From contig NC_053393.1 in NCBI RefSeq assembly GCF_905171765.1, positions 66,681,371 through 66,745,370 of the forward strand: 64,000 bases of DNA, given 5' to 3'. Of this stretch, positions 1-8,969 are shown piece by piece (position 1 is the first letter of the stretch; every line of letters starts with the position of its first letter). Below the pieces are notes generated by a model. The model made no database searches. It saw only the letters and a program-made list of their open reading frames with translations, and was not told where the DNA came from. The DNA comes from Bufo bufo (lineage: Eukaryota; Chordata; Amphibia; Anura; Bufonidae). The position numbers and the translations under genes are program-made.

Positions 1-910
1 CCGCTTAATAGCCACATCACTTAGCCCCCATCTGGCTGCCTCAGTCGCTGCTCCTATCCTGAAGGAATGAGACGCAAACTCCATGGCCGGAAAACCAGCA
101 GCCGTCAGACACCGCCTGAAGATCGCCACAAACTGAAAACGGGACAATGCCGCACCATTCTGGTGCACCAAAAAGGAACCCGCTACACCCGGCCGTAACG
201 ACAAAAATTCTTCCACACACCGAACAGGGCACAGCACGGACCCCACCAATGGGCGCAACAAAACGCAAACCGCTCTACCGACTTGGTCAGTCTTTGACCT
301 ACGCAAAACACAGCGCACACCTTCCTCATCTAAACGAATGTCATCCCACAACAGTCCGCCACCTCGCACACTGCTACTCGCTATCAGCTCAGAGACCCTA
401 AAGGCCCCGCAGAAAGCCAATGAAAACACAGCCCGAAACAAACACACCTCATACCAAGAATTGCAAACCACACCAACCTGCTCCCACAACTGTTGTAACA
501 CAGAAAAAGAAACCGGACGACGAGTATCCTTCCTAACAGCACTGCGCTGATAGCCCTTCAGCGCCTGTCGCACCAAAAAACTCCAGGACACGTCAGCCAA
601 ACCACGCAAACGTAACCAAAATGCCACAGCCGCCACCCTTTTTGAAGCTACCGAAAAAGACACTCCTGCACTATTATAACACGAAATAAACCAACAACAC
701 ATGAAAATCCTCCGCAACCTCACAACCCCCCACCTGATCCACCAACCGTTCCCACTGAGACCACACAGAAGAATAAGCTGACCACGTACTCCTAACCACA
801 GACCGCCTAATCAGATCTGATGAGACCCCAAGGCCACGCTCTAGAGCCACCGAGGACAGGGCAGACCGTTCACGTCCGCGCCTGGCACCAAACTGCGAAA
901 ACGGTCCCAC
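1..910 (-). pseudogene. DIRS tyrosine recombinase, truncated by window edge and frameshifted
   Basis: This is the integration enzyme of the DIRS element. It starts near 910 inside the end of the RT/RNase H frame. The first ~78 residues (674-910) are the N-terminal SAM-like DNA-binding region. That frame stops at 674-676, and a one-base shift near 675-685 restores a long open frame to base 1. This second frame carries the catalytic-domain landmarks 'GAFRVSEL' (first Arg, box I) and 'HSFRIGAATEAARWGLSD' (His-x-x-Arg, box II; bases ~15-75). The nucleophilic Tyr would lie just beyond base 1, so its presence cannot be judged. The single frameshift makes this copy non-functional unless recoded. Assignment is strong because both boxes are in the right order and spacing. 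Confidence 0.87.
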
Positions 911-2253
911 TGAAAACGAGAAAGGGAATCAGCAATGGAATTATCAACACCAGGAACATGCACTGCCACAAAACAAGCATTCAATCTTAACCCTCTGAGA
1001 ACCAGGTGCCGAAGCAGACGCACAACAGGAGGTGAATTAGCTGACTGACTATTAATTGCTTGCACTACACCCAAATTATCACAACAGAAACGCACTCGCT
1101 TATTCCGTAACAACTCCCCCCACAATTCAGTCGCTAAAACAATCGGGAACAGCTCCAACAGCGCAAGATTGCCAAGCAAGCCAGCCCCTCTCCACTCCTC
1201 CGGCCAAGGACCCGTACTCCATTGCCCTTGACAAAACGCATCCGTAAACAATTCCAAATCCGCACTATCAACAGGCGCCTCCATCCAGATTGAACGACCA
1301 TTAAATTCCATCAAAAAACGCTCCCAAACCTCCAGATCTGCCCGCACCTCCGCAGACAACCTCAAATAATGAAATGGTACCCGAACACCTGCTGTAGCCA
1401 TGGCCAATCGCCTACAGAACACCCGCCCCATGGGCAAAATTCTGCAAGCAAAATTCCATTTACCCAAAACTGACTGAACACGACGTAACTGCACTTTCTT
1501 CGACCTACGCAGAAAAGCAACCTCACTGCGCAAATCTACCACTTTATCTTTCCGCAACCTGCATTCCATAGCCACACTATCTATCACTATCCCCAAGAAC
1601 TTGACTGACGTAGCCGGCCCCTCAGTTTTTTCCAAAGCTAACGGCATGCCGAACCTGGCAGCCACCCGCTCCATCGTGCGCAGCAACACTAAACAAACCC
1701 GCGACCCAGCCGGACCAAGAAACAAAAAATCGTCCAGATAGTGTAACACAGAATTCCAACCCACTTCTTGCTTCACAACCCATTCTAAAAATGAACTGAA
1801 CGTTTCAAACAAAGAACTAGCACAACCCATAGGTAGACAGCAATCAACGTAAAATTGCCCCTCCCATCTAAAACCGAGTAAATGGAAGCTATCCGGATGA
1901 ATGGGCAACAAACGAAAAGCAGCCTCAATGTCCGTTTTTGCCAACAACGCCCCATACCCGAAACGACACACCCACCGCACAGCCTCATCAAACGACGTAT
2001 ACGACGCGGAACATAACACGTCATCAATGCCATCGTTAACGGAACTCCCCGCAGGAAATGACAGATTGTGAATAAGCCGAAACTTATTAGGCTTTTTTTT
2101 TGGTACCAATCCCAACGGCAACACCCACAAACCCTGCAACGGACACTCCGCAAACGGACCCGCTATTCTCCCCGCTCCCACTTTCTTAGAGATCTTCTCT
2201 GAAACTACTCCCGGGTGAGACAACGCGGATGACAGGTTGCGATCTGCGACCAC
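841..2253 (-). CDS. DIRS reverse transcriptase / RNase H
   Basis: Open frame of 470 codons with no internal stop. RT palm motifs appear in order: 'WVLPLGLVPKK' and 'KFRLIHNLSFP' near residues 44-66, 'AKTDIEAAFRLLPIHP' with the first catalytic Asp at about residue 107, 'GCASSLFETF' at about 142, and the 'YLDDFLFLG' box at about 171-179. The C-terminal third is a DIRS-type RNase H with 'TDAFCQG', 'CCDNLGVVQAIN' and 'ADSLSRFQ'. The protein copies element RNA into DNA in concert with the recombinase. The first Met is a minimal start; upstream sequence to ~2,290 has no obvious better start. The frame ends about 35 residues after RNase H without a methyltransferase. It is the best preserved part of the element and the RT catalytic residues look intact. 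Confidence 0.92.
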   Translation of the reverse strand: MVADRNLSSALSHPGVVSEKISKKVGAGRIAGPFAECPLQGLWVLPLGLVPKKKPNKFRLIHNLSFPAGSSVNDGIDDVLCSASYTSFDEAVRWVCRFGYGALLAKTDIEAAFRLLPIHPDSFHLLGFRWEGQFYVDCCLPMGCASSLFETFSSFLEWVVKQEVGWNSVLHYLDDFLFLGPAGSRVCLVLLRTMERVAARFGMPLALEKTEGPATSVKFLGIVIDSVAMECRLRKDKVVDLRSEVAFLRRSKKVQLRRVQSVLGKWNFACRILPMGRVFCRRLAMATAGVRVPFHYLRLSAEVRADLEVWERFLMEFNGRSIWMEAPVDSADLELFTDAFCQGQWSTGPWPEEWRGAGLLGNLALLELFPIVLATELWGELLRNKRVRFCCDNLGVVQAINSQSANSPPVVRLLRHLVLRGLRLNACFVAVHVPGVDNSIADSLSRFQWDRFRSLVPGADVNGLPCPRWL

Positions 2254-2309
2254 AACCCCCTCTGAAACACACGGGATCCTAAAACCGTCCCTAAAACTCT
2301 GCCGCCGCC

Positions 2310-3359
2310 CTATTTGGGTAAATCTTTAGAAAAGGCTCCATCTCGACTACCTTCACCGGAGTCACCCCTCTTCTGCATAGCCTCAAATCCTTTACCTTTT
2401 CCGCGCTTAAAACAGCATCCCTTTTTATTCCCACTATTGAAGTCTGCCGCCGAGGAACCCCTGGCCGCGCTTCGAAAGGACTGATTACCCCCTTTTGGGG
2501 CAGACATTAGCCACATCCATAGGCTGATATCCTTATGGTCCCACCTAATACTAGGCCGGACGGCCTTCCTCTGCTGAAACTGCTCGTCATACCTGAGCCA
2601 AGCCAACCCCCCATACGTCCGATATGCCTCCCCCACCGCATCCATATAGCAAAAAAGCGCAGAACAGTGCTCGGGCGCCTTCTCGCCTATCACACTGGCC
2701 AAAATAGTGAAAGCCTGCAGCCAATTCAGAAAAGTGTGCGGTATAAGCCTATACCGCCGCTTCTCCTCCTCTTCCCTTTTGCTCTCATCCAACCTCACCC
2801 TATCCTGGAACTTCTCCAACGGAAGTAACGAAAATATTTCAACATATTCGTCCATCCAAATCTTCTCCCTGACCTCCGACTTCAAGTGCGCACCCAACGG
2901 CCCCTCAAAGCACACATAAACCTCCCCTCTCGCCGCGTCCGCCAACCTAACATCATCACCAACTTTACCTTTACTTCCTCCGCTCACCCCCACGTCAACT
3001 ACTGGAGCACCCACCGCCGCAACAGGCGCACACCCCACCCCAACCACACAAGATTGTTCGCCAATCCCAACCTCCGGCCCAGACGCCCACACCGCCGTCG
3101 GGAAAGCCGCAGCATCCGTACCCAAACGTGAAATAAGAGACAACATACCCGACAGCAATTCTTGCGCCAGAACCTTAGGCCCGACCCTACCTAACTGACT
3201 CCCCGCAACACCCAACCCCCCACACCCCTGAACCTGACACAAAGATCTCTCACCTGGCTGACCCTGGGGTATCCTCCCAGTCGCCGCACGCCTCTCAGGA
3301 ACGCTTCCTGGCCTCAAACCGACCGAAGATGTAGAAGAAGATGGACCGACGCCAGCCAC
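2310..3359 (-). CDS. DIRS gag-like protein, C-terminal two thirds
   Basis: A 349-codon frame immediately upstream (5') of the RT frame, 56 bases away. It carries the block typical of DIRS gag proteins: 'MDEYVEIFSLLPLEKF' at about residue 168, an acidic/basic 'KREEEEKRRYRLIPHTF' stretch and 'WLRYDEQFQQRKAVRP...IRWDHKDISLWMWLM' near 250-285, then a basic tail. There is no CCHC zinc knuckle, consistent with the superfamily. The Met start at 3,359 is an artefact of a frame break, because the protein continues upstream in other frames to 4,624. Role is structural (particle/RNA binding) by family knowledge, not shown by the sequence. Confidence 0.78.
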   Translation of the reverse strand: MAGVGPSSSTSSVGLRPGSVPERRAATGRIPQGQPGERSLCQVQGCGGLGVAGSQLGRVGPKVLAQELLSGMLSLISRLGTDAAAFPTAVWASGPEVGIGEQSCVVGVGCAPVAAVGAPVVDVGVSGGSKGKVGDDVRLADAARGEVYVCFEGPLGAHLKSEVREKIWMDEYVEIFSLLPLEKFQDRVRLDESKREEEEKRRYRLIPHTFLNWLQAFTILASVIGEKAPEHCSALFCYMDAVGEAYRTYGGLAWLRYDEQFQQRKAVRPSIRWDHKDISLWMWLMSAPKGGNQSFRSAARGSSAADFNSGNKKGCCFKRGKGKGFEAMQKRGDSGEGSRDGAFSKDLPK

Positions 3360-3915
3360 GACCTCAGACCTGTCGTCCGCTTCACATTCTTCCAGACCCT
3401 ACCGCCGTCCGCATGGCAGGGTCGCGGATCTGAAGACACGTTGCTACTTGGCCCACCTGATGTTGGCCGCCGGCCCCGTAACTTCGCTCTTTTCCACCTC
3501 ATTGTCGCCACCCTGTAGCCCACCGGCTTGGTAGCCGCTGGCCGCATCACGACCCCTCACATCCAAGTCACCTGACTGCTGCACTGGGGGCGGGGCCAAA
3601 CTGGAACTCCCAGCCAGCGCTCCTCCTCTTGTCTTCTGAGCTGCAGTACCCAGCTTCGCCACCGGTGTCACTGTAACCGCCGAGCTCTCATCCAGCCGCA
3701 CACCAGAAGACCGCTGCCGGCCTACAGGAACAGGCCGCAGCGCCACCCGCTCCGTCGCTGCCACCTCTGCAGAAGGGTCCAGGTAAGTCACACGTGTTGA
3801 AGCGCTTCCCGCCGGAGACATCAGGACATGAAAGCGCTGCACCAACACGCGACCCCCCCCCCCCCCCCTAGACAGGGATGAACGGCGGGAACTAACCCGA
3901 CACTCTCCCTCAGGC

Positions 3916-4324
3916 AAAGAGAAAGGTTGATTCCAGCTTCAGCATATAAAAAGTTTTCTTTATTCGGCTTGTAATAAAATCCAACAAAGATGTCACATGG
4001 AGAGACACAAGATTGTGACGCGTTTCGGGCTGTGGTATTAAGCCCTTCTTCAAGACAATATGGTATTGTCTTGAAGAAGGGCTTAATACCACAGCCCGAA
4101 ACGCGTCACAATCTTGTGTCTCTCCATGTGACATCTTTGTTGGATTTTATTACAAGCCGAATAAAGAAAACTTTTTATATGCTGAAGCTGGAATCAACCT
4201 TTCTCTTTGTTCTTGGACTTATCAAGTGTGGCTAGGTTCAAGCCACTTTCCTTTTCCGTGCTTCAGGCAGGTGACCAGAGGTGAGAGCTGCTAAAATCCT
4301 TTCCTTTATCACTCTCCCTCAGGC
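3916..4324 (+). mobile_element. Penelope-type fragment inserted in DIRS gag, 15-bp target duplication, palindromic
   Basis: The 15-mer CACTCTCCCTCAGGC occurs at 3,901-3,915 and again at 4,310-4,324, bracketing a 394-bp insert. Inside is a gapless inverted repeat: arm 3,915-4,060, 3-nt spacer, arm 4,064-4,209 (146 bp each). About 100 bp of unpaired unique sequence follow the right arm. Each arm holds the hammerhead-like motif described separately. Variable-length target duplications and head-to-head inverted 5' ends are known for Penelope-like elements, so I infer a short PLE-type or PLE-mobilised insertion. No protein-coding sequence is present. A twin-primed SINE is the alternative. Confidence 0.7.
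4065..4112 (+). ncRNA. hammerhead-ribozyme-like fold, degenerate core
   Basis: Stem I is ATTGT (4,065-4,069) with ACAAT (4,108-4,112). The core reads CTTGAAGA (4,070-4,077), which is CUGANGA with one extra U. Stem II is GGGCT (4,079-4,083) with AGCCC (4,093-4,097). Then come GAAA (4,098-4,101) and a minimal stem III C-GC-G ending in the GTC triplet (4,105-4,107). The layout is that of a minimal type I hammerhead, as known from Penelope-like elements. The extra U probably impairs cleavage. The mirrored arm (3,915-4,060) carries the same motif on the minus strand. Confidence 0.55.
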
Positions 4325-4862
4325 GCACCAAGCGGAGCCGGATTCCTACCATTACGCCGACTAGCCGTACCTGAATAAGCCTCAGCCTGCTGTAGCGGAG
4401 GATTCCAAAGGGGGCTTCGCAATCACTGCCGCACACGGGGGGGTCGCTTCGGGGCTCAAACGCACAGACGGCACGGACCGCCGAGCCCTCACCCTCCCTT
4501 CTCCCGCAACCGTAGGCGCAGCGGGCGCCTCCAGAGCAGCCTGTACGCTCCTATGGAGCCACGCAGAACCATGCTGTTCTGCCGCGGCCCTGACCGCCAC
4601 CAATAAATCATCAAGGGAAGCCATACTAACACGCTGTACTAAACAACCCTAACTCACCGCAATACCCCGGACACTGATGTAGATCCCACCCCCATGCTAT
4701 ATAATATACTGCCCGCGAATTTGAAAACCCCGCCCTCTTCCTTAACCCTGCAGGCACATAAGAATAAAACACCTAATAAGCCTTTCCTGCCTGCCTACTT
4801 CCCCCTAAGTGAAGTTCCACTTTGCTATTGTCTGCGCCCTGCTCCGTTGCTCAACATACTAT

Positions 4863-5231
4863 GGAGGTCATTTAGTAACCTGAAATACACCTACTGTATA
4901 TTAGGCGTATTTCAGGCGCAGATTGCGGAGCAATGGTTAGTTGCACCAAACTCTGCGACTTTTGCCCGCTCATGCCATGTCTAACAAATTAGGCGGGGAA
5001 GGCGACCGGGCCACAGGCCCATCTAATTCATCATTTTCTACGCCTGTTTTAGGTATAGAAAATGGTCTAAATGTAAGACTGCTAGGAAACTGTCTTGCAT
5101 TTTGAAGCAGCGCTGGATACGCTGAAGTTATGTAGAGGCCGGCGCCTCTTCATAACTTCGGCAATCCACCGCCAGAGCAGGGGATTTATTAAGACCGGCG
5201 TCTAAAACGCCGGTCTTAATAAATGAGCCCC
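4863..5231. mobile_element. MITE with CATTTA-type inverted ends
   Basis: The left end GGAGGTCATTTAGTAAC matches the inverse complement of the right end (TTAATAAATGAGCCCC) with a few mismatches. The interior near the right end contains a short perfect hairpin, AAGACCGGCG paired with CGCCGGTCTT. No coding capacity; superfamily undetermined. Confidence 0.55.
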
Positions 5232-6383
5232 TATATATTTAAGCTATGTTGATGTAATGGGTGGTTCCTTCCCAGTTTAGCTTTCCCTTAAAAGGGGTTG
5301 TATGGTGCCAGGATATTGATGACCTAGTGTCGTGGGCTTACGCCCATTGTGGGTGTGAGCTAACAACCCACCATGGAAACGTTGCAGACACAGAATGCTG
5401 ATGACAGAACTCAATGTATTAGCTCTTCTCCTTTATGGAGAAGTTCCATTTAAATCAACAGGCATCTTTTCTGAATTAATGGTGGACAACAGTACAAGTC
5501 AACAATGGCACCCAGAGGCTTTAAGACCCACCACTGGCCTCTGCCAGGAATGGCACATTGTCATACCAAGTCATCAGAAGGGCAGACTCCCGTCATTAGT
5601 ATGGCCAAAGCTCCAAGTCCCAGAGATTAAGTTTACTTAGAGTCACTGTACTTTCACATAATTTCATTTAAATGAATAGAGAATGGTATAAATAGCAAAT
5701 TTCTAAATCACTTCTTTAAAAAAAGATGCCTGTGTCCACCGGAAGAAAGCTGTGAAATCATGGCCACTAAGGGTCTGCCTTCCACTTAATTTGCAGTCCA
5801 CTGCCTGGTGTCAAGCAGGATCGGTCCTTAGTAACGGAGACACAGAAGACGGCAGGGAGAAAGTAGGTGTCAGAGCTAGCTGAGATCCTGAGTCTGATAA
5901 AAACTTCTTTTACATAGCTTCTGAAAAATCACAGGAGCCTCCTGTATGTCTATAAGTGTGATCTCTCCTTCCTTATCTGTTCTGTGAGCTTCAGAAAAAA
6001 ACAAACATAGTGGGAAGTAAAGCAAAGGATATGACAGCAGTTAAGTACTGATAGATTCCACAGAAGGGAGACATCCCCTGCTTGTGTGAGAATTGCATCT
6101 AGCTGTGCAGCTGAAGAGGGGAATAATTGAAAAAGATACTAGGGAAGCCAACAAATGACCTGTTCCTTCACACTTATGATTGTACAAGGAAGCACAGCCG
6201 TTATGCAAACTTTTTTTGAAAACCCAGGTACACTTGAAGTCATTTAATAGATACATATACAGTATGAATTTGATGGCGTCTGTACCATGGTATCCTAGGT
6301 GCACATAAAAGGGCATGTAAAAAGTCTAGGATTTCCCCGAGCATCCTAAAGTTGATACAACTAGAGTGATAGCATTCCATTAC
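5232..6383. other. No recognisable gene or repeat
   Basis: About 1.15 kb of AT-rich sequence. The short frames present lack domain signatures and codon structure. I see no tRNA, splice-bounded exon or terminal repeats. Confidence 0.5.

Positions 6384-6440
<57 letters not shown>
6384..6440 (+). repeat. (GATA)n microsatellite
   Basis: About 14 uninterrupted GATA units starting after CATTAC. Confidence 0.97.
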
Positions 6441-6441
<1 letters not shown>

Positions 6442-7250
6442 CATTCACAAATACTAAAACATTAACTTGAAGAGTTTTGAGCCTGTAAAATGTTATGCCT
6501 TTTAGGTTTTCTCCTTCTTTCTCTTTTTGGACTATCATAAGTATAATAATTCATGGGTGAATTCAGTGTTTCAGTAACTCACTACAGGCCTTGACACTTT
6601 ATTGACAAAGCCATTAGGTTACACAGAAATTACAGGCATGCAAAGTTCTAGCCGAAAACATGTCAGGAAGCTTTCAACAAGAATGGCATTTTCAGCCATT
6701 TTCCATAAGAACTGATCTACACAATACCTGGAATCTTCTAGTAATCATTGTATACAATAGATAATTCCTAGAACATTACTATTAGACATAGCGGATGTGA
6801 TGCTTTTCAAGCATTTCAAACATCAGGTCGGTGGGATTCTACTTAAAATATTATTTAAGGAGATTGCACAGGAAGCCCAAGCTTCAGTACACGCACTATA
6901 CAGACACCCCACTGATTTCAGTAAGGATTGTGTAATGCTTCATTTAGCCAGTGATGGCGCTGAGCACTTGACAAGATTCCACACAGATGACAACAGATCG
7001 CTTAGGGTGAGGTGCAGCGATCTCCTTTCACTACTATGGGACTTCTGTAAATAACTAAGAACCTTTACTATTGGTAGAGCGGAAGCGGCACTTACCTGAC
7101 GTTGCACCTCTATTCTACCTGTCAATTCCTTTGCGGCTCAATGATAGAAGGTTAAACCTGTCAATTGGAGTGGCACTTTTTTCGTTGGTGGGAGTCGGTA
7201 AATGGGAGGGGAAAGAGAGTTTATTTAGGGAGGCGATTCTTAGCGTCAAC
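6441..7250. other. Unassigned sequence leading into a hammerhead-like motif
   Basis: No coding signal is recognised. The last ~180 bases may be the 5' part of a non-autonomous retroelement whose ribozyme-like motif follows, but its boundary could not be found. Confidence 0.35.
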
Positions 7251-7258
7251 ACGCTATT

Positions 7259-7310
7259 ACCCCAACTCCCCTGACGAAGCCGCCTCGCAGCGAAACATGT
7301 CGGGTGGGGT
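7259..7310 (+). ncRNA. hammerhead-ribozyme-like motif, near-consensus
   Basis: Stem I is ACCCC (7,259-7,263) and CCC (7,268-7,270), pairing with GGG (7,302-7,304) and GGGGT (7,306-7,310) around a small internal loop. The core CTGACGA (7,271-7,277) fits CUGANGA. Stem II is GC.GC (7,279-7,283) with GC.GC (7,287-7,291), with one C-A mismatch and a CTC loop. GAAA (7,292-7,295) is followed by C-AT-G and the GTC triplet (7,299-7,301). One extra A (7,278) sits between the core and stem II. All three helices and both core strands are in the order of a type I hammerhead with a one-pair stem III. Confidence 0.7.
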
Positions 7311-7905
7311 AGTGTTTGCTTGATAATTTTAGGTAGGCTACAATGCAGCGCTGTAATTCTAGCTACGTAGGTCGCAAGTTCTGTCCAGCTTGCTAGATAC
7401 TGAGTGAATGTGTGGAGGCAAATTAGCTCTGGTCTCCTGGTGTGTGAGTTGGTGTGAATGAATGATGGATGTCTGGTATAGAGGAATATAAGGATACATT
7501 ATATCCACGTCTAATAGGAGCTCCTCAACCAAGGACCCTAAGGGACATCCCAATCCACAATTGAGAGCACACCATAGTGCATTGCATCTGGGGTACTGAG
7601 GTGCTACTATATATTCCTTAGGGGAGCAGCACCATCACCCGCCAAGTGACAGCACAGTACTGTGCACTTAACATTCAACAGAGTGCCAGCATTGGCCATA
7701 AAGTATTTGTGAGGCAAATGACCTCCGATAATTAAGTGCACAGCAAGTGACATCGACCATAGTATAAGACACATAATATCTTATTCAAGCCCGTACCTGT
7801 GACCTGATAGTTTTATATCACCTTGCTGTAACGCCTTCTCCGATAGAGTCTTTTAAAGAAGGTAATAATAAAGTTTGTAGTTTTAACACATATATAGGAC
7901 CCCTA
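7311..7905 (+). other. Sequence downstream of hammerhead-like motif, possible retroelement 3' region
   Basis: No coding frame of note. It ends with an AATAATAAAG polyadenylation-like stretch near 7,865-7,880. It could be the 3' body of a non-autonomous element, but no target duplication was found. Confidence 0.3.
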
Positions 7906-7927
7906 AAAGGATTGTTTGGTCAGGGAG

Positions 7928-8082
7928 TTGGGTGTTGCGGGGAGTCAGTTAGGTAGGGTCGGGCCTAAGGTTCTGGCGCAAGAATTGCTGTCGGGTATGT
8001 AGGGCATTGGGTGTTGCGGGGAGTCAGTTAGGTAGGGTCGGGCCTAAGGTTCTGGCGCAAGAATTGCTGTCGGGTATGTTGT
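7928..8082 (+). repeat. Two tandem exact scraps of DIRS gag
   Basis: 7,928-8,000 and 8,007-8,082 are direct repeats at 79-bp spacing. Each matches, without visible mismatch, the reverse complement of the DIRS gag region at about 3,143-3,216 (shared start TTGGGTGTTGCGGGGAGTC). The flanks do not match DIRS. The pieces are therefore sense-strand gag fragments about 4.7 kb from the parent-like copy and in the opposite orientation. Confidence 0.9.
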
Positions 8083-8247
8083 TGCAAGTGATTTAGTTTC
8101 AGTATCCTGAGGGTCCTATCGGGACAAAAATCTGGTTTCAGGCTGTAGAGGACAAGCGGCTAACGATTTTTTAATAAGGTTTTAGCCCAAAATAATTATA
8201 ATGCAGTAATAAAAAAATGCATTCAATAGTGTCCATAGGGGCATAAC

Positions 8248-8854
8248 TGTCACGCTTCGGTGTGGGAGGGAAACACTACACAGAGCATAGTAAGGAGGGG
8301 GGGGGGCGGGGCAGGGAATTAGGCCTGAGAACTAGGGAAGGAAAATGGACACCTCCTAGTGAAAACCCTAACTGACTACCAAAGGTAGGTGAGTTCATAC
8401 GCACGAATACCTAGAGTCCTATCAAGCCCTATAGGACCCTGGTACTAATGGCAGGGATGAGACTACCTGTTCCTCCAAAAGGAAAGACGAACAGGAGTCT
8501 CCTTCAGGCCTAATACAAACAATAGGGAAATGCAACACACAGAACCCAAACAAAATACAAAAGGGAAAGGAAAGACTTAACTTCAAAAGAGCAATGGAAG
8601 CACCAGGAACTCAGCCGAGATCCAATCACAATCTATCCAAAGGTCCAAACAGAAGCTATAAACCGCACAGCATTGTGGGAGAAGCAACTATAAATAGAGA
8701 AAGTTAAATGACCACAATAGCCACACCTGGGCAAAGAAGGTGTGGCAAGCACCAGACAGACGTCATTTGATCCAAACAGAAAACATGTAAGATCAAACCA
8801 CGTGTTGCCAGTCTCCCCGATCTCCTTCCACCTGTCACGGGAATGTCCGTGACA
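8248..8854 (-). mobile_element. Solo LTR, family 1 (copy A)
   Basis: Starts TGTCACGC and ends CCGTGACA, flanked by ATAAC and TTAAC (4 of 5 match). It is the inverse of the other three copies (28,223; 32,518; 36,002). Shared internal landmarks include AGGCCTGA.GGAGACTCC and the GTTCATAC block. TG...CA ends, a 5-bp duplication and absence of an internal region indicate a solo LTR. Confidence 0.8.
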
Positions 8855-8969
8855 TTAACTAAAGGCTCATGGCCCCTAGTACAAGAGTTCAGCTTGGGCA
8901 CCCCTTCCCTCCGTACTTTGTGGCCAGGGCAGGGAAGCACATAGCCCTTGTGCTGCCTAAGGCAAAAAT

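Larger units (their letters stand above)
3444..4624 (-). pseudogene. DIRS gag N-terminal part, broken by insertion and frameshifts
   Basis: Gag begins at 4,624 with 'MASLDDLLVAVRAAAEQHG', a 20-odd residue amphipathic segment followed by Pro/Arg/Ala-rich sequence. That frame stops at 4,382 and the continuation lies in another frame (4,325-4,390). The 394-bp insertion at 3,916-4,309 then splits the gene, and the sequence resumes at 3,915 with 'PEGECRVSSRRSSLS'. A run of about 16 C at 3,851-3,868 is a likely slippage site. Removing the insertion and one 15-bp target copy gives collinear gag sequence across the junction, which proves the insertion came after the DIRS copy. Confidence 0.75.
1..4860 (-). 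mobile_element. DIRS-superfamily retrotransposon, 3' part outside the window
   Basis: Minus-strand element with gag, then RT/RNase H, then tyrosine recombinase, the defining order of DIRS-type elements, which integrate with a recombinase rather than a DDE integrase. The RT/RNase H and recombinase frames overlap by about 70 bases, as usual in the group. No methyltransferase domain is seen after the RNase H, which may point to a Ngaro-like or MT-less lineage, but this is not settled. The 5' end lies somewhere in 4,625-4,860; I could not fix its terminal repeat. The 3' end lies left of base 1. Gag is interrupted by a separate insertion (3,916-4,309) and by frameshifts, so this copy is dead. Confidence 0.85.

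Noticed and set aside
7273..7300. Possible tRNA-derived SINE promoter near the hammerhead-like motif
   Set aside because: No A-box/B-box pair at proper spacing; the helices fit a hammerhead much better.
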